Assembly (NCBI RefSeq): GCF_002835735.1
Contig: NZ_PISD01000046.1
Coordinates: 1-64,000 of the forward strand
Origin: Cytobacillus horneckiae
GTDB taxonomy: Bacteria; Bacillota; Bacilli; Bacillales; Cytobacillaceae
DNA length: 64,000 nucleotides
Direction of reading: 5' to 3'
The position numbers were made by a program, and so were the translations under genes. The stretch's first letter is position 1. Each line of letters opens with the position of its first letter. The notes under the pieces were generated by a model. It made no database searches and had not been told where the DNA came from. It saw only the letters and a list, made by a program, of their open reading frames with translations. Below, piece after piece: positions 38,599-48,390 of this stretch.

Positions 38599-38654
38599 CT
38601 TACATCCTCCTTTTTTCTTTAGGAAGAGGCGATGGAAACAATGACAATGAGTCA

Positions 38655-38695
38655 ATAAATAATAAAAATCCTTCCATAGCAAATACAGAAGGATT
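38655..38695 (-). terminator. terminator-like hairpin in the panB leader
   Basis: On the minus strand AATCCTTC (38688-38695) pairs with GAAGGATT (38667-38674), and a T-rich tract (TTTTATTATTTATTG) follows. It lies about 60 bases before panB. It may be an attenuator, or the end of a transcript from birA through the repeat array. Confidence 0.6.
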
Positions 38696-38755
38696 GTGAA
38701 ATCGCTCATTATAGTGTCTCATCCCTCTGTCCTGGTCCATAATGGATCTAGGCAG

Positions 38756-38784
38756 ATTATACTTATCACATCGATTTTCTTACA
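38756..38784 (-). promoter_or_regulatory. possible promoter and structured leader of panBCD
   Basis: Minus strand TATAAT (38756-38761) lies 17 bases after TGTAAG. The RNA would begin near 38749 and contain a stem-capable segment (CATTAT/ATAATG closing about 45 bases, 38706-38742) before the hairpin at 38655-38695. Another TATAAT at 38708-38713 lacks a good -35. Confidence 0.4.
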
Positions 38785-39071
38785 GGTGCAGTTCTAAATG
38801 ATACTGCCCACCAAAAGTATAACAAACATAAGAAACTTTTGGCTATAAAAAATTTCTTTATGTTTATCTGATTATTCAGAAATTAAAAACCAACAATTTC
38901 GATACAATTCATTTCCCCTAATTTTTGTTGTGACAGCGGGCTGAAAGTGCCTATATGATGCTTTCGCAAACTAGGTTACTATTTACCAAGCAGTACAGTG
39001 ATGTTGTTTTCTGCTCTGCCGCATAATTTAGACTTACTCCGCATTGAATGTGGAGCAAGCTTCATTCGAAG

Positions 39072-39354
39072 GGCAAATAAATCGTGGTTATTTACACGAA
39101 GGGATTTTGGACTGAATGCTTCAGGTGAATAAATTGCGGTTATTTACACGAAGGGATTTTGAACCGAATGCTTCAGGTGAATAAATTGCAGTTATTTACA
39201 CGAAGGGATTTTGAACCGAATGCTTCAGGTGAATAAATTACGGTTATTTACACGAAGGGATTTTGGACTGAATGCTTCAGGTGAATAAATTGCGGTTATT
39301 TACACGAAGGGATTTTGAACCGAATGCTTTAGGTGAATAAATAGCGGTTATTCC
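39072..39354. repeat. tandem array: five full 52-bp units plus a partial sixth
   Basis: Units begin at 39072, 39124, 39176, 39228, 39280 and 39332 (partial), exactly 52 bases apart. Each holds TTATTTACACGAAGGGATTT and GAATGCTT with a few substitutions. As 52 is not a multiple of three, the array is not coding. It occupies the 960-base gene-free gap between birA and panB (38599-39560). The rest of that gap shows only the panB leader and an unremarkable AT-rich stretch. Confidence 0.9.
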
Positions 39355-39560
39355 AGAGGATTTTCGTTGTCATAAATATTAGATGGAGTTCACCTGCCCC
39401 GCTCCTCGAAAAGTCTAGCATTTTTTGCGCCATGTACGCAAAAAACGACCATTTTAAACTTGAGCCACTCCTTTAACTGGCACAAGAAAAAACAGCCGCT
39501 TCCCACTCACAACCACTTATAAAATTGTCTGTTTTCTGATTGCAGCGAATGCCTACTTAT

Positions 39561-40541
39561 TTATCCAATCTCAATATCAGCCGAGTATATATGATGAGTC
39601 TTACCTTCCCCGTCCTCAAGCAGGAGTACACCTTCATCAGTGATTCCAATTGCTTTGCCGGCGATTGCTCCAGTTAATGTTCTGGCTGTTATATACTTGC
39701 CGATGCTTACAGCATAGCTTTCCCAAAGTAGTTTAATTGGATGAAACCCTTTTTCAATGTAAATTTTATAAAGGTTTTCGAGCTTTAAAAGTAGGGCCTG
39801 AATCAGTTCAGCTCTTGATATTTTTTGACCTTTTTCTATCGCCAGACTAGTCGCTTTATCTTGAAGCTCTGGCGGATAATCCTCTTTACTTTGATTTACA
39901 TTGATGCCAATGCCCATGATGATAGAAGCAATCCGATCTGCATCGGCCTGCATTTCTGTTAAAATACCAGTAATTTTTTTGCCATTTAAGAGAACATCAT
40001 TCGGCCATTTAATCTCAGGTGATAATCCTGTCACTTCTTCTATTGCCTGTACAACTGACACAGCTGCAATAAGCGTGAGCTGCGGCGCTTTATGTGGAGG
40101 AAGATTCGGGCGGAGAATAATACTAAGCCAAATGCCTGTGTATTTTGGTGATACCCATTTACGATCCATCCGGCCTCGGCCATTTGATTGTTCTTCTGCA
40201 ACAACAATGGTACCTTCTTTTGCACCTTCATTCGCCAGGCGGTGGGCAACTTTCTGCGTTGTTTCAACAACCTCTTCATAATGAATTGATCTGCCAAAAT
40301 CTTCTGTTTTGAGACCTAGACTAATTTCATCAGCGATAACCTTATCCGGTGTACCTATGATGCGGTATCCTTTCCGTCTGACTGCTTCTAGTTCAAACCC
40401 CTCTTTACGCAGGCTCTCTATATGCTTCCATACAGCTGTTCTGGAGCAGCCGAGCACATCTGCGATTGCTTGTCCCGATAAGTATTCCTCTTCATTATTA
40501 GTAAAAGCATTCAACAGCTTTTTTCTTAATTCTGATTGCAT
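39561..40541 (-). CDS. birA: biotin-protein ligase and biotin repressor
   Basis: The 326-residue bifunctional protein attaches biotin to carboxylase carriers and represses biotin genes. The N-terminal winged helix-turn-helix is clear (GQAIADVLGCSRTAVWKHIE). The ligase domain has the biotinyl-AMP loop GRGRMDRKWVSP and KWPNDVLLNGKKITGILTE. ATG 40541 gives the B. subtilis length; the GTG four codons upstream is within the ribosome site. The start lies inside the end of cca, a 16-base overlap. Confidence 0.96.
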   Translation of the reverse strand: MQSELRKKLLNAFTNNEEEYLSGQAIADVLGCSRTAVWKHIESLRKEGFELEAVRRKGYRIIGTPDKVIADEISLGLKTEDFGRSIHYEEVVETTQKVAHRLANEGAKEGTIVVAEEQSNGRGRMDRKWVSPKYTGIWLSIILRPNLPPHKAPQLTLIAAVSVVQAIEEVTGLSPEIKWPNDVLLNGKKITGILTEMQADADRIASIIMGIGINVNQSKEDYPPELQDKATSLAIEKGQKISRAELIQALLLKLENLYKIYIEKGFHPIKLLWESYAVSIGKYITARTLTGAIAGKAIGITDEGVLLLEDGEGKTHHIYSADIEIG

Positions 40542-41722
40542 CGTAACAGCCACTCCCTGATAGAATCCTTTGTATTCTTCACTTTGCTATAAACAACAGC
40601 CTCTTCCACTTCTTCAATACAAGCTTTAATCCAAGGGCCTGCAGGTTTATTGAACCAGTCCATTAAATCATCACCTGTTAACTGCAATTCGCTTCGGTCC
40701 TTAATAGGAAGATGATGATACTGCTCCATCAACGCTTCACCTGAAGATCGCTCTTGCTTTGTGATGATTTCATATATTCTGTTTGCACTCAATGCTTTTT
40801 GTTTTCCTGCTTGATATAAAGATTGCTTATTAAAATGAGCTGTAAATCTATCATGTAACCATTCGGATAATGATAGGATATATTTTATCGTTTTAGCAGG
40901 CATTCTCCAGCTTTTTAGAATAATTTTACGTTCGGGTTCAGTTAATTTTAATCCATAGAGAATAAAGGCCCACATTTCTTCTAAAGTTAAACCGGCATAA
41001 TCATATTCTTCCAAAGCGGAAATATGCTTCCCTTTTGCAGCCAGACCAGGTAAATATATGTATAATCCAGTATCAACGAGGTGCTGTAATGCCTGCTTTC
41101 GATTGTTGCCAACCAACAGTTTATTAAATTCCACCAGCTTCCGCTCAACAGCTATATGCTGCAGCAAGTGGCCATTATGTTTTAACGCTTCATATGTATT
41201 TCTTTCGATGTCAAAATTTAATTGACTATGAAATCTCAATGCCCGCATCATTCTTAAAGCATCTTCAGTAAACCTTTCATCCGCTTTGCCTACTGTAACG
41301 ATTTGCTTAAGTTTAATCGCCTCCATGCCGGAAAACGGGTCGATTGCCACTCCATGCTTATCAAGTGCAATGCTGTTCATCGTAAAGTCCCTGCGTTGTA
41401 AATCTTCTTTAAGATTTCTAATAAATTTCACTTCTGCTGGTCGTCTAAAATCAACATACTGTGATTCTGCTCTGAATGTCGTTACTTCGTATGGCTCCCC
41501 TTGAAATAAAACGAGTACAGTCCCATGTTCAATCCCGACATCTACGGTTTTAAGGAAAATTTTCTTCACTTCGTCAGGAGTAGCAGAGGTCGCGATATCC
41601 ACATCCGAGATATCTCTTCCGATAATCGCATCCCTTACTGCTCCTCCTACAAAATAAGCTTCAAATCCATTGTCCTCTAACTTTTCTAAAATTGGAACAG
41701 CCCTTTGAAAAGCTATATTCAT
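40526..41722 (-). CDS. cca: CCA-adding tRNA nucleotidyltransferase
   Basis: The 398-residue class II enzyme adds or repairs the 3' CCA of tRNAs. The head-domain signature [23 protein letters not shown] carries the catalytic DXD, and [15 protein letters not shown] and [16 protein letters not shown] follow as expected. The start codon overlaps the bshA stop by four bases and the 3' end overlaps birA, so the cluster is tightly coupled. Confidence 0.96.
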   Translation of the reverse strand: MNIAFQRAVPILEKLEDNGFEAYFVGGAVRDAIIGRDISDVDIATSATPDEVKKIFLKTVDVGIEHGTVLVLFQGEPYEVTTFRAESQYVDFRRPAEVKFIRNLKEDLQRRDFTMNSIALDKHGVAIDPFSGMEAIKLKQIVTVGKADERFTEDALRMMRALRFHSQLNFDIERNTYEALKHNGHLLQHIAVERKLVEFNKLLVGNNRKQALQHLVDTGLYIYLPGLAAKGKHISALEEYDYAGLTLEEMWAFILYGLKLTEPERKIILKSWRMPAKTIKYILSLSEWLHDRFTAHFNKQSLYQAGKQKALSANRIYEIITKQERSSGEALMEQYHHLPIKDRSELQLTGDDLMDWFNKPAGPWIKACIEEVEEAVVYSKVKNTKDSIREWLLRCNQN

Positions 41723-42864
41723 TTACCATCACCGCTTAAAAGTTGATAATAGATTTGTTCATATTCTGATACGACTTTATTTGCGTTAAATGACGTACGT
41801 ACAGTCGATACTGCATGCTCTGAGAACATTTGATGCAATTCTTTATCATTTAAAAGGGCAACAGCTTTGTCGGCAATCCCATGAATATCGCCTAACTCAC
41901 AAATAAAGCCATTTTCACCATCTGAAATTACTTCTGGTATGCCGCCGACATTCGTCCCAATACAAGGCACTCCGCATGCCATTGCTTCAAGGGCGACTAA
42001 TCCAAAGCTTTCTTTCTCTGAAAGAAGCAGCATCAGGTCACTTAAGGAATATAACTCTGCGAGATTATCCTGTTTACCTAAAAACAGCACTTTTTCACTA
42101 AGACCCATATTTTCAACCAGCTGTGCGACTGTATTCATTTGCGGGCCATCTCCAACTAAAAGCAGCTTTGCCTTCATTTTTTCAGAGATTCTCGCAAAAG
42201 ATTTTACTACATCAGGCACTCTTTTTACGCCTCTAAAGTTGGAAACATGGATAATAACCTTTTCATCATTCGCGATGCCAAACTCTTCTCGTAAATAAGT
42301 GGAATCCTGTTTCCTGTATATTCTCTGATCAATGAAATTATATACAGGAATAATCGATTGATCAGGGTTGATTAAGTCATAGGTTTGCGCAATAAGCGCG
42401 TTTGAAACAGCAGTAACAGCATCAGATTGCTCGATTCCAAATTTAATCGCATCAGACAATGAGGAATCATACCCTAACACAGTAATATCTGTCCCATGGA
42501 GCGTAGTTACAATTTTCACATCCCTGCCGCTCATTTGTTTTGCTAATATGGCACAAATCGCATGTGGAACGGCATAATGAACATGCAGTAAATCAAGCTT
42601 CTCTCTCTTAATAATTTCTGCCATCTTGCTGGCGAGGGCGATGTCATATGGTGCATATTGAAAGACAGAATAATGATTCACTTCTACTTGATGATAGAAG
42701 ATATTATGATACATTCTGTTCAAACGAAAAGGCAGACTGGATGAGATAAAGTGGATTTCATGACCTTTCTCCGCCAGCATTTTTCCTAATTCTGTAGCGA
42801 CAACCCCTGATCCACCTACTGTTGGATAACAAGTAATTCCAATTTTTAATTTCTTATTTTTCAT
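41719..42864 (-). CDS. bshA: N-acetylglucosaminyl-L-malate synthase BshA
   Basis: The 381-residue GT4-family glycosyltransferase makes GlcNAc-malate, the first step of bacillithiol synthesis. [22 protein letters not shown] at the N-terminus and [21 protein letters not shown] near the C-terminus match B. subtilis BshA. ATG 42864 is used; it is one base beyond the bshB1 stop, with GGAG just ahead. The bshB1-bshA order confirms the pathway. Confidence 0.96.
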   Translation of the reverse strand: MKNKKLKIGITCYPTVGGSGVVATELGKMLAEKGHEIHFISSSLPFRLNRMYHNIFYHQVEVNHYSVFQYAPYDIALASKMAEIIKREKLDLLHVHYAVPHAICAILAKQMSGRDVKIVTTLHGTDITVLGYDSSLSDAIKFGIEQSDAVTAVSNALIAQTYDLINPDQSIIPVYNFIDQRIYRKQDSTYLREEFGIANDEKVIIHVSNFRGVKRVPDVVKSFARISEKMKAKLLLVGDGPQMNTVAQLVENMGLSEKVLFLGKQDNLAELYSLSDLMLLLSEKESFGLVALEAMACGVPCIGTNVGGIPEVISDGENGFICELGDIHGIADKAVALLNDKELHQMFSEHAVSTVRTSFNANKVVSEYEQIYYQLLSGDGK

Positions 42865-42865
42865 A

Positions 42866-43576
42866 TCATACTCCAATTAAATCTTTATCAATGATAATAG
42901 GTTTCTTCACTTTAAAACCTTCTGCATATTTTAACCCAACTTGCTGCCCATATAAACGCTCTCTTGCTTCAATCATCTCAACATATCCATTTACAAGCGG
43001 CGTATCAACAGATTCGTCTGTTTTTACAAATTGGCTCCTGTAAGCTTGTAAGCTAGAAATTTTATTGTCTATAAACTCAGAAATATCCACAACAAAATCT
43101 GGAGTATGAAATCCGTTAATCATATAGTAATACATATGTCTAACTTTATGAGCATTATGTTTTTCTGTTGTTTCATATTTCTTCACACCCGCGGAAAAAA
43201 CAGCTTCCTCTACAATCCTAGCAGCATTTCCATGGTCAGGATGGCGATCCGCCATATAAGGCGCAAATACAATCGCAGGACGATATTTTCGTATCACCTC
43301 AGCTGCTTGCCTAATATAATCCTGATTCAAAAAAAGACCTCTATCTTTCATGCATAAAGTTTCTCTAACTTCTACATTAAGAAGCTGTGCCGCTTGTTTT
43401 GCTTCCGCTTTACGCAAAGCAGCATTTCCATTTGAAGATAATTCCGCCTCTGTTAAATCACATATCCCAATACTAAGACCCTGGGCTGCATATTTTGCAA
43501 TCGTGCCGCCCATTCCGATTTCTACATCATCCGCATGTGCGCCAAACGCTAAAATATCTAATTTCATACTTTCCAT
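42866..43576 (-). CDS. bshB1: bacillithiol deacetylase BshB1
   Basis: The 236-residue zinc hydrolase of the PIG-L/LmbE family removes the acetyl group from GlcNAc-malate in bacillithiol synthesis. The metal motif [12 protein letters not shown] (residues 13-24) and the later [16 protein letters not shown] are visible. ATG 43576 follows GGAGAG by nine bases. It lies seven bases after mgsA and directly before bshA. Confidence 0.95.
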   Translation of the reverse strand: MESMKLDILAFGAHADDVEIGMGGTIAKYAAQGLSIGICDLTEAELSSNGNAALRKAEAKQAAQLLNVEVRETLCMKDRGLFLNQDYIRQAAEVIRKYRPAIVFAPYMADRHPDHGNAARIVEEAVFSAGVKKYETTEKHNAHKVRHMYYYMINGFHTPDFVVDISEFIDNKISSLQAYRSQFVKTDESVDTPLVNGYVEMIEARERLYGQQVGLKYAEGFKVKKPIIIDKDLIGV

Positions 43577-43582
43577 GTTGTT

Positions 43583-43984
43583 TCACTCTCCGCTAACGAT
43601 TTCTCTCCAGGAGAGATCTCCCCGTTCTAACCCCATAACAATTACTTCTGCCGTTCCCATATTTGTCGCTAATGGAACGGCATATACATCACATAAGCGG
43701 ATTAATGCGTTAATATCCGGCTCATGCGGCTGTGCTGTTAAAGGATCTCTGAAAAACAAAACAACATCCATCTTATTTTGGGCAATCATCGCACCAATTT
43801 GCTGATCGCCTCCCATTGGTCCGGACTGAAACCGGTGGATATCCAATCCTGTTTCTTCTTGAATACGAAGCCCTGTTGTTCCTGTTGCATACAGTTGATG
43901 CATCGCTAATGTGTTTTTATAAGCTGTGGCAAACCGAACGATATCATTCTTTTTTTTGTCGTGGGCAATTAAGGCAATATTCAT
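43583..43984 (-). CDS. mgsA: methylglyoxal synthase
   Basis: The 133-residue enzyme converts dihydroxyacetone phosphate to methylglyoxal, relieving sugar-phosphate stress. The phosphate-binding segments [16 protein letters not shown] and [16 protein letters not shown], and the catalytic aspartate in [14 protein letters not shown], are intact. GGAGGTG precedes the ATG. Its proximity to the bacillithiol genes is meaningful because bacillithiol detoxifies methylglyoxal. Confidence 0.97.
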   Translation of the reverse strand: MNIALIAHDKKKNDIVRFATAYKNTLAMHQLYATGTTGLRIQEETGLDIHRFQSGPMGGDQQIGAMIAQNKMDVVLFFRDPLTAQPHEPDINALIRLCDVYAVPLATNMGTAEVIVMGLERGDLSWREIVSGE

Positions 43985-43998
43985 TGGGCACCTCCATT

Positions 43999-44799
43999 TT
44001 ATTCAATAATATTTTCTAATCCGTACACCAATGTATCAATTTTTAATACTGTATCAACAGCGATTTTAACTCCAGACATAAATGAGGCACGATTATAGGA
44101 ATCATGTTTAATTGTCAATGTTTGTCCACTTGCACCAAACATCACTTGTTGATGGGCAATTAACCCTGGTAGACGAACGGAATGAATGTGCATCCCATCA
44201 TAATCTGCTCCTCTTGCACCCTCGATCGTTTCCTTTTCGTTAGGATGTCCTTGTACTTTTGTTTCTCTGACCTCTGCAATCATTTCAGCAGTTTTGACAG
44301 CAGTTCCTGATGGCGCATCAAGCTTCTGATCATGATGCATTTCGATGATTTCTACATCATTAAAATATTTACCAGCCATTTGAGAGAATTTCATCATTAA
44401 TACAGCACCTAGTGCAAAGTTAGGGGCGATAATTGCGCCAATTCCTTTTTCATGGCAGAGTTCTTCAAGCTCCTTTAAATTTTCCTTTGTAAAGCCAGTT
44501 GTCCCAACAACAGGGCGAACGCCATATTGCAAAGCGGTTTTTGTATGATGCATCCCCACTTCTGGAGTCGTTAAATCAATTAATACATCTGGCTCACTCG
44601 CTTTCAAGCAAGCGGAAATGTCCGCAAATACAGGTATATCCAATCCTGAAAACCCAGGAAACTCGCTCAGCATACCGCCATCATTTTTATGATCTAATAC
44701 AGCTACAAGCTCATACCCTTCCGTTTCCTGTACAAGCTTCACCGCTTCACTCCCCATCTTTCCACGCGGCCCAGCTATCACTATCTTCACAATATTCAT
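43999..44799 (-). CDS. dapB: 4-hydroxy-tetrahydrodipicolinate reductase
   Basis: The 266-residue NAD(P)H enzyme acts in lysine and diaminopimelate synthesis, which also supplies dipicolinate for spores. The nucleotide loop [10 protein letters not shown] and the catalytic/substrate segments [20 protein letters not shown] are present. The start overlaps the ypjD stop by four bases; GGAGGAAG lies ahead. Length equals that of the B. subtilis enzyme. Confidence 0.97.
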   Translation of the reverse strand: MNIVKIVIAGPRGKMGSEAVKLVQETEGYELVAVLDHKNDGGMLSEFPGFSGLDIPVFADISACLKASEPDVLIDLTTPEVGMHHTKTALQYGVRPVVGTTGFTKENLKELEELCHEKGIGAIIAPNFALGAVLMMKFSQMAGKYFNDVEIIEMHHDQKLDAPSGTAVKTAEMIAEVRETKVQGHPNEKETIEGARGADYDGMHIHSVRLPGLIAHQQVMFGASGQTLTIKHDSYNRASFMSGVKIAVDTVLKIDTLVYGLENIIE

Positions 44800-45143
44800 T
44801 GTCCATCTTCCTCCTTATCTTTCCTTGTCCATCTGTTCTTATCACGAGTATTAAATTTATTCATGACACGATCATGGGCATCATCTAATTGAATGTTTAA
44901 TGAATTGGCAAGGCAGATGAGAACAAACAGCATATCTCCCATTTCTTCTTCTATTGCTTTTTCGTCTTCACTATTTTTCTTCGGTTTTTCACCGTAATGA
45001 TGATTAACTTCGCGAGCAAGCTCACCTAATTCTTCTGTCATCCTTGCAAGCATGGCAAGCGGACTAAAATAACCTTCCTTGAATTGACCTATGTATTCAT
45101 CCACTTCTTTTTGAAGCTGCTTCATTGTTTTGTCATCAGACAA
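44796..45143 (-). CDS. ypjD: MazG-type nucleotide pyrophosphohydrolase YpjD
   Basis: The 115-residue all-alpha NTP pyrophosphatase has the MazG metal motif EEXXE plus [17 protein letters not shown] and [16 protein letters not shown]. It probably cleans up non-canonical or excess nucleoside triphosphates. The start is TTG at 45143, preceded by AGAGGTG. It heads the cluster ypjD-dapB-mgsA-bshB1-bshA-cca-birA. Confidence 0.93.
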   Translation of the reverse strand: MSDDKTMKQLQKEVDEYIGQFKEGYFSPLAMLARMTEELGELAREVNHHYGEKPKKNSEDEKAIEEEMGDMLFVLICLANSLNIQLDDAHDRVMNKFNTRDKNRWTRKDKEEDGQ

Positions 45144-45262
45144 GCTGTATCACCTCTAAATGATATTTATGAACATTCTCTTCCATGTTAGCTAAACATA
45201 AATGTTTTTACAATAATATGACCTTAAAAACACACCATCACTTATATTTTATTATTGGTATA

Positions 45263-45291
45263 TTGCTCTTAAAACGCCAATCCTATATAAT
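45263..45291 (+). promoter_or_regulatory. promoter of ypjC
   Basis: TTGCTC (45263-45268) and TATAAT (45286-45291) are separated by 17 bases, 45 bases before the ypjC start. Confidence 0.7.
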
Positions 45292-45335
45292 GAGGTATCT
45301 TATTTATTGTCATTTACAGGCATTGGAGGACGATT

Positions 45336-46208
45336 ATGCTATCCGGTTTGAAAATTAAAAATATACTATTCATCTTAATCGGTTCTTCCATATTTTCATT
45401 TGGCATTGTTCATTTTAATATGCAAAACAACCTGTCTGAGGGCGGTTTTACTGGGATAACCTTATTGCTTTACTTCCTATTAGATTGGGACCCCTCTTAT
45501 ACGAACTTAATTTTAAATATTCCGTTATTTTTTATCGGCTGGAAGCTTCTTGGACGGAAAGCTTTTATTTATACCATAATTGGAACAGTCAGCGTATCCA
45601 TTTTCCTTTGGATATTCCAGCGTTATCAAATCAATATGCCATTGAACGACGACCTTACATTAGCTGCCCTTTTTGCCGGCGTCTTTATCGGCGTGGGACT
45701 TGGAATCATTTTCAGATTCGGCGGAACGACAGGCGGTGTAGACATTATTGCGCGGCTTGTTAATAAATACGCGGGCATCAGCATGGGCAAAACGATGTTT
45801 ATTTTTGATGCCTGTGTCATTATTATTTCTTTAATTTTCTACTTAAGCTACAAAGAAGCAATGTATACATTGGTTGCTGTTTTTGTAGGTGCAAGAGTGA
45901 TTGATTTCATTCAGGAAGGTGCCTATGCTGCAAGGGGAGCAATGATTATTTCAGAGAAAAATGAAGAAATTGCAGCGAAAATAATGAATGAGATGGAAAG
46001 AGGCGTAACAGTTCTAAAAGGTCATGGCTCATTTACGAAAGTTGACCGCGATGTTTTGTACTGTGTTGTCGCCAGAAATGAATTAACTAGATTAAAAAGC
46101 ATCATTAATTCAGTTGATCCGCACGCATTTGTTACGATGTCTCAAGTACATGATGTGCTTGGAGAAGGGTTTACACTTGATGAAAATAAAAAACCGTTAG
46201 AAAAGTAA
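45336..46208 (+). CDS. ypjC: YitT-family membrane protein YpjC
   Basis: The 290-residue protein has five or six helices in the first two thirds, including the glycine-rich GVGLGIIFRFGGTTGGVDIIA. A C-terminal DUF2179 cytosolic domain follows (MERGVTVLKGHGSFTKVDRDVLYCVV). It matches the UPF0750/YitT family. The function is unknown; DUF2179 may bind a ligand. GGAGGACG precedes ATG 45336. It is a single plus-strand gene ended by the hairpin at 46202. Confidence 0.9.
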   Translation: MLSGLKIKNILFILIGSSIFSFGIVHFNMQNNLSEGGFTGITLLLYFLLDWDPSYTNLILNIPLFFIGWKLLGRKAFIYTIIGTVSVSIFLWIFQRYQINMPLNDDLTLAALFAGVFIGVGLGIIFRFGGTTGGVDIIARLVNKYAGISMGKTMFIFDACVIIISLIFYLSYKEAMYTLVAVFVGARVIDFIQEGAYAARGAMIISEKNEEIAAKIMNEMERGVTVLKGHGSFTKVDRDVLYCVVARNELTRLKSIINSVDPHAFVTMSQVHDVLGEGFTLDENKKPLEK

Positions 46209-46242
46209 AGGAGGAGCTTCGACGAAGCTCCTCCTTTACTTT
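46202..46242. terminator. bidirectional terminator between ypjC and yugP
   Basis: A perfect 19-bp stem (46202-46220 with 46224-46242) with a 3-nt loop is followed by TTT on the plus strand and flanked by A residues on the other side. It serves two convergent genes. Confidence 0.85.
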
Positions 46243-46246
46243 TTTA

Positions 46247-46924
46247 TTAATCTTCGCTTCTCATGCCAACAAAGGCAAGAACGAAACGCAATAATTCGAG
46301 CACTGCGATAACAGTTGCAGCTACATATGTTAATGCGGCAGCATTCAATACTTTCTTTGCTCCGCCTTCTTCATCATTTCTAATAATCCCTGAGCCAACC
46401 ATGACATTTAATGCGCGCGATGAGGCGTTAAATTCAACTGGCAAAGTGACAAGCTGGAAAAGCACTGCGGCTGCGAAGAAAATAATCCCTATTAGCATCA
46501 TGCCAGTCGCTTGGAATAATAGGCCTCCCAAAATAAAGAAAAATGAAAGATTTGATCCTGCGTTCGCAACGGGTACTAAAGCATGGCGAAAACGCAAGAA
46601 TGAATAATCTTCCGCATCCTGAATTGCATGGCCGACTTCATGAGTCGCAACAGATACGGAGGCAATGGATGTACCGTAATAGTTGTCTTCAGATAAACGC
46701 ACGACCTTATCTCTAGGATCATAATGGTCTGAAAGCTGCCCCTTCACAGGCTCAATAGATACATTGTAAAGTCCGTTTTCATCCAGCACTTTTCTGGCAG
46801 CCTGTGCACCAGTTAAACCGGAAGAGTTTTGAATTTTCAAGTGACTGCTGTACGTTTTCTTCAAATACATTTGAATGCCAATCGGCACAAGCATAATAAT
46901 AACAAAATAAACCAAGAACGTCAT
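46247..46924 (-). CDS. yugP: membrane zinc metallopeptidase YugP
   Basis: The 225-residue protein has an N-terminal helix, a cytosolic segment with the zinc motif HEVGH in VATHEVGHAIQDAEDY (about residue 94), and two or three more C-terminal helices. This matches the YugP/DUF2268-like neutral zinc metallopeptidases. Substrate is unknown. AGGAGG lies eight bases before the ATG. In B. subtilis yugP is at another locus, so its presence here is a rearrangement. Confidence 0.9.
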   Translation of the reverse strand: MTFLVYFVIIMLVPIGIQMYLKKTYSSHLKIQNSSGLTGAQAARKVLDENGLYNVSIEPVKGQLSDHYDPRDKVVRLSEDNYYGTSIASVSVATHEVGHAIQDAEDYSFLRFRHALVPVANAGSNLSFFFILGGLLFQATGMMLIGIIFFAAAVLFQLVTLPVEFNASSRALNVMVGSGIIRNDEEGGAKKVLNAAALTYVAATVIAVLELLRFVLAFVGMRSED

Positions 46925-47472
46925 AGATGAACCTCCTAATAAAGATAGATATGGCTTGTTTCCTCTCCAAAAAACTCATAATATTAACTGAAAATTCGCG
47001 TAATTATCAGAACTTTTTGGGAGGAGTCTTTTTTTACGGACAAGGTTAACATTCCCAAATAATCTTAGTCACAGTATTATGACCAATTTTAACTTATAGC
47101 TTCTCCTGGATTTAATTAAAGGGGAAAGATAATACATCTGTGGAATTTCAAATTACTAATTGCTCCTTTTCGTGGTCAATTAAAACTGAACGTTAGACGT
47201 ATAACCTTAGAGGCTGGTTAAGGGTTACATGTAGCAATAGAAAGAGCGTTGCATTTGCCGGATGGCTGACAAACCTGTCTAAGCGATTAAAAACCATTCT
47301 CGCTTAATCTAAGGATTGACACAAACCTCAATTCAAATAAAACCCACTAGATGTCATTGCCCTTCTTAATATTCTTTTCATCAACTATCACACAATGAGG
47401 ACAACTGATGGAAAGGAAATATTTTTTTACTTGAGCTTATTTTACCTTGTTTTAATAGTGAAGTTCAACCAT
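46925..47472. other. 548-base gap without a gene
   Basis: Only short frames are present, with no ribosome sites. The one structure noted is a 7-bp hairpin TAAGCGA/TCGCTTA at 47280-47306. A broken frame on the plus strand near 47140-47260 resembles nothing I recognise. Confidence 0.5.
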
Positions 47473-48273
47473 TTAGCTTTCTGGATTGTTTTCTTTTTTC
47501 TTGCCGCCTTTATATTTTCTCCAGCCTACATAGGATAATGTGAGAATAATGATGCTGCCTGTTGAAATAATCACCCACCATAATGATGGATCCGCTTCAT
47601 CTTCCGTTATTTCCTCAAATATTTCTTCCATATCTGCCGCCAATGTTTCAAGTTCCTGCATGCTATCTTCTTCGTCCTCCAGCACTTGAGTCCTGTATTG
47701 ATCAACATATTTAATGCGCGTATCTAATTGCTGTATGCGCTCAGAATCAATATCGAGCTTTATAGAAGGATAGATGATATCATAAAGAGCTAAAAAGGAA
47801 TTGAAATTTTGATGAAATGCATCAATATCGCCCATTTCAGCAGCGCCTTTAACCTCACCTAATACAGACATGATAGGATTTTTCATCTCTGCCCACAATG
47901 GCTGGTTTGAAGTAGAAACTGTATCCATAACAAGACGGAACTTAGTAAAGCTTTGAAGCCTGTCCTCATGATTCATATTTATGCTCGCAGCAGCTTGTAC
48001 AGCTTCGTTATGAGAAGCTGTAACTGCACGCAGTTCATCGCTTGTTAAGATTTGATTGCCGCCGGTTGCTACAACGAACTGATTAGAAAAATAATTTAAT
48101 ATCCTTTGCGCTTCATCATACCGGTGCAGCTTGACCATTTGCAGCGCCTCGTCAGATATCTCATCTAATTTATTTATTGAAGCTGTATCATCGTCAGTGT
48201 TCGCAATGACCATATACGGTAATATCAATGATATTGATAAGATTAATGCAATAAAAAATGTTTTTGTTCTCAT
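47473..48273 (-). CDS. ypjB: sporulation protein YpjB
   Basis: The 266-residue protein has an N-terminal signal peptide (about 1-25), a helical outside domain, an acidic stretch (EEIFEEITEDEADP), a C-terminal membrane helix (WWVIISTGSIIILTLSYVGW) and a lysine-rich tail. This layout and its position between ypjC and ypjA match YpjB, whose precise role in sporulation is not established. GGGAGG precedes the ATG. yunB lies 115 bases upstream on the same strand. Confidence 0.88.
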   Translation of the reverse strand: MRTKTFFIALILSISLILPYMVIANTDDDTASINKLDEISDEALQMVKLHRYDEAQRILNYFSNQFVVATGGNQILTSDELRAVTASHNEAVQAAASINMNHEDRLQSFTKFRLVMDTVSTSNQPLWAEMKNPIMSVLGEVKGAAEMGDIDAFHQNFNSFLALYDIIYPSIKLDIDSERIQQLDTRIKYVDQYRTQVLEDEEDSMQELETLAADMEEIFEEITEDEADPSLWWVIISTGSIIILTLSYVGWRKYKGGKKKENNPES

Positions 48274-48361
48274 ACGAACTTGTCCCTCCCAAGGATTACT
48301 ATTAAAAATGTATGTACGTTAGGACAAGGTTAGACCATGAATATTTTGTATTTAAGCATAA

Positions 48362-48390
48362 AAAAAATGCCAAAGTCTTTTTGGCATTTT
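48362..48390 (-). terminator. terminator of yunB
   Basis: AAAATGCCAAA (48364-48374) pairs perfectly with TTTGGCATTTT (48380-48390). The minus strand continues as TTTTATG. The stem overlaps the last two bases of yunB. Confidence 0.85.

Noticed and set aside
38598..38709. 37-residue N-terminal extension of PanB or a leader peptide
   Set aside because: It runs through a terminator-like hairpin, and the downstream ATG has a strong ribosome site and the family length.
39072..39354. CRISPR array
   Set aside because: Units are directly abutting with no unique spacers, and no cas genes are present.
39421..39445. Terminator after birA (TTTTTTGCG/CGCAAAAAA)
   Set aside because: The stem is symmetric in A and T and has no T run after it on either strand.
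46925..47472. Pseudogene remnant in the gap before ypjB
   Set aside because: Short broken frames can be read, but none resembles a known protein family convincingly.
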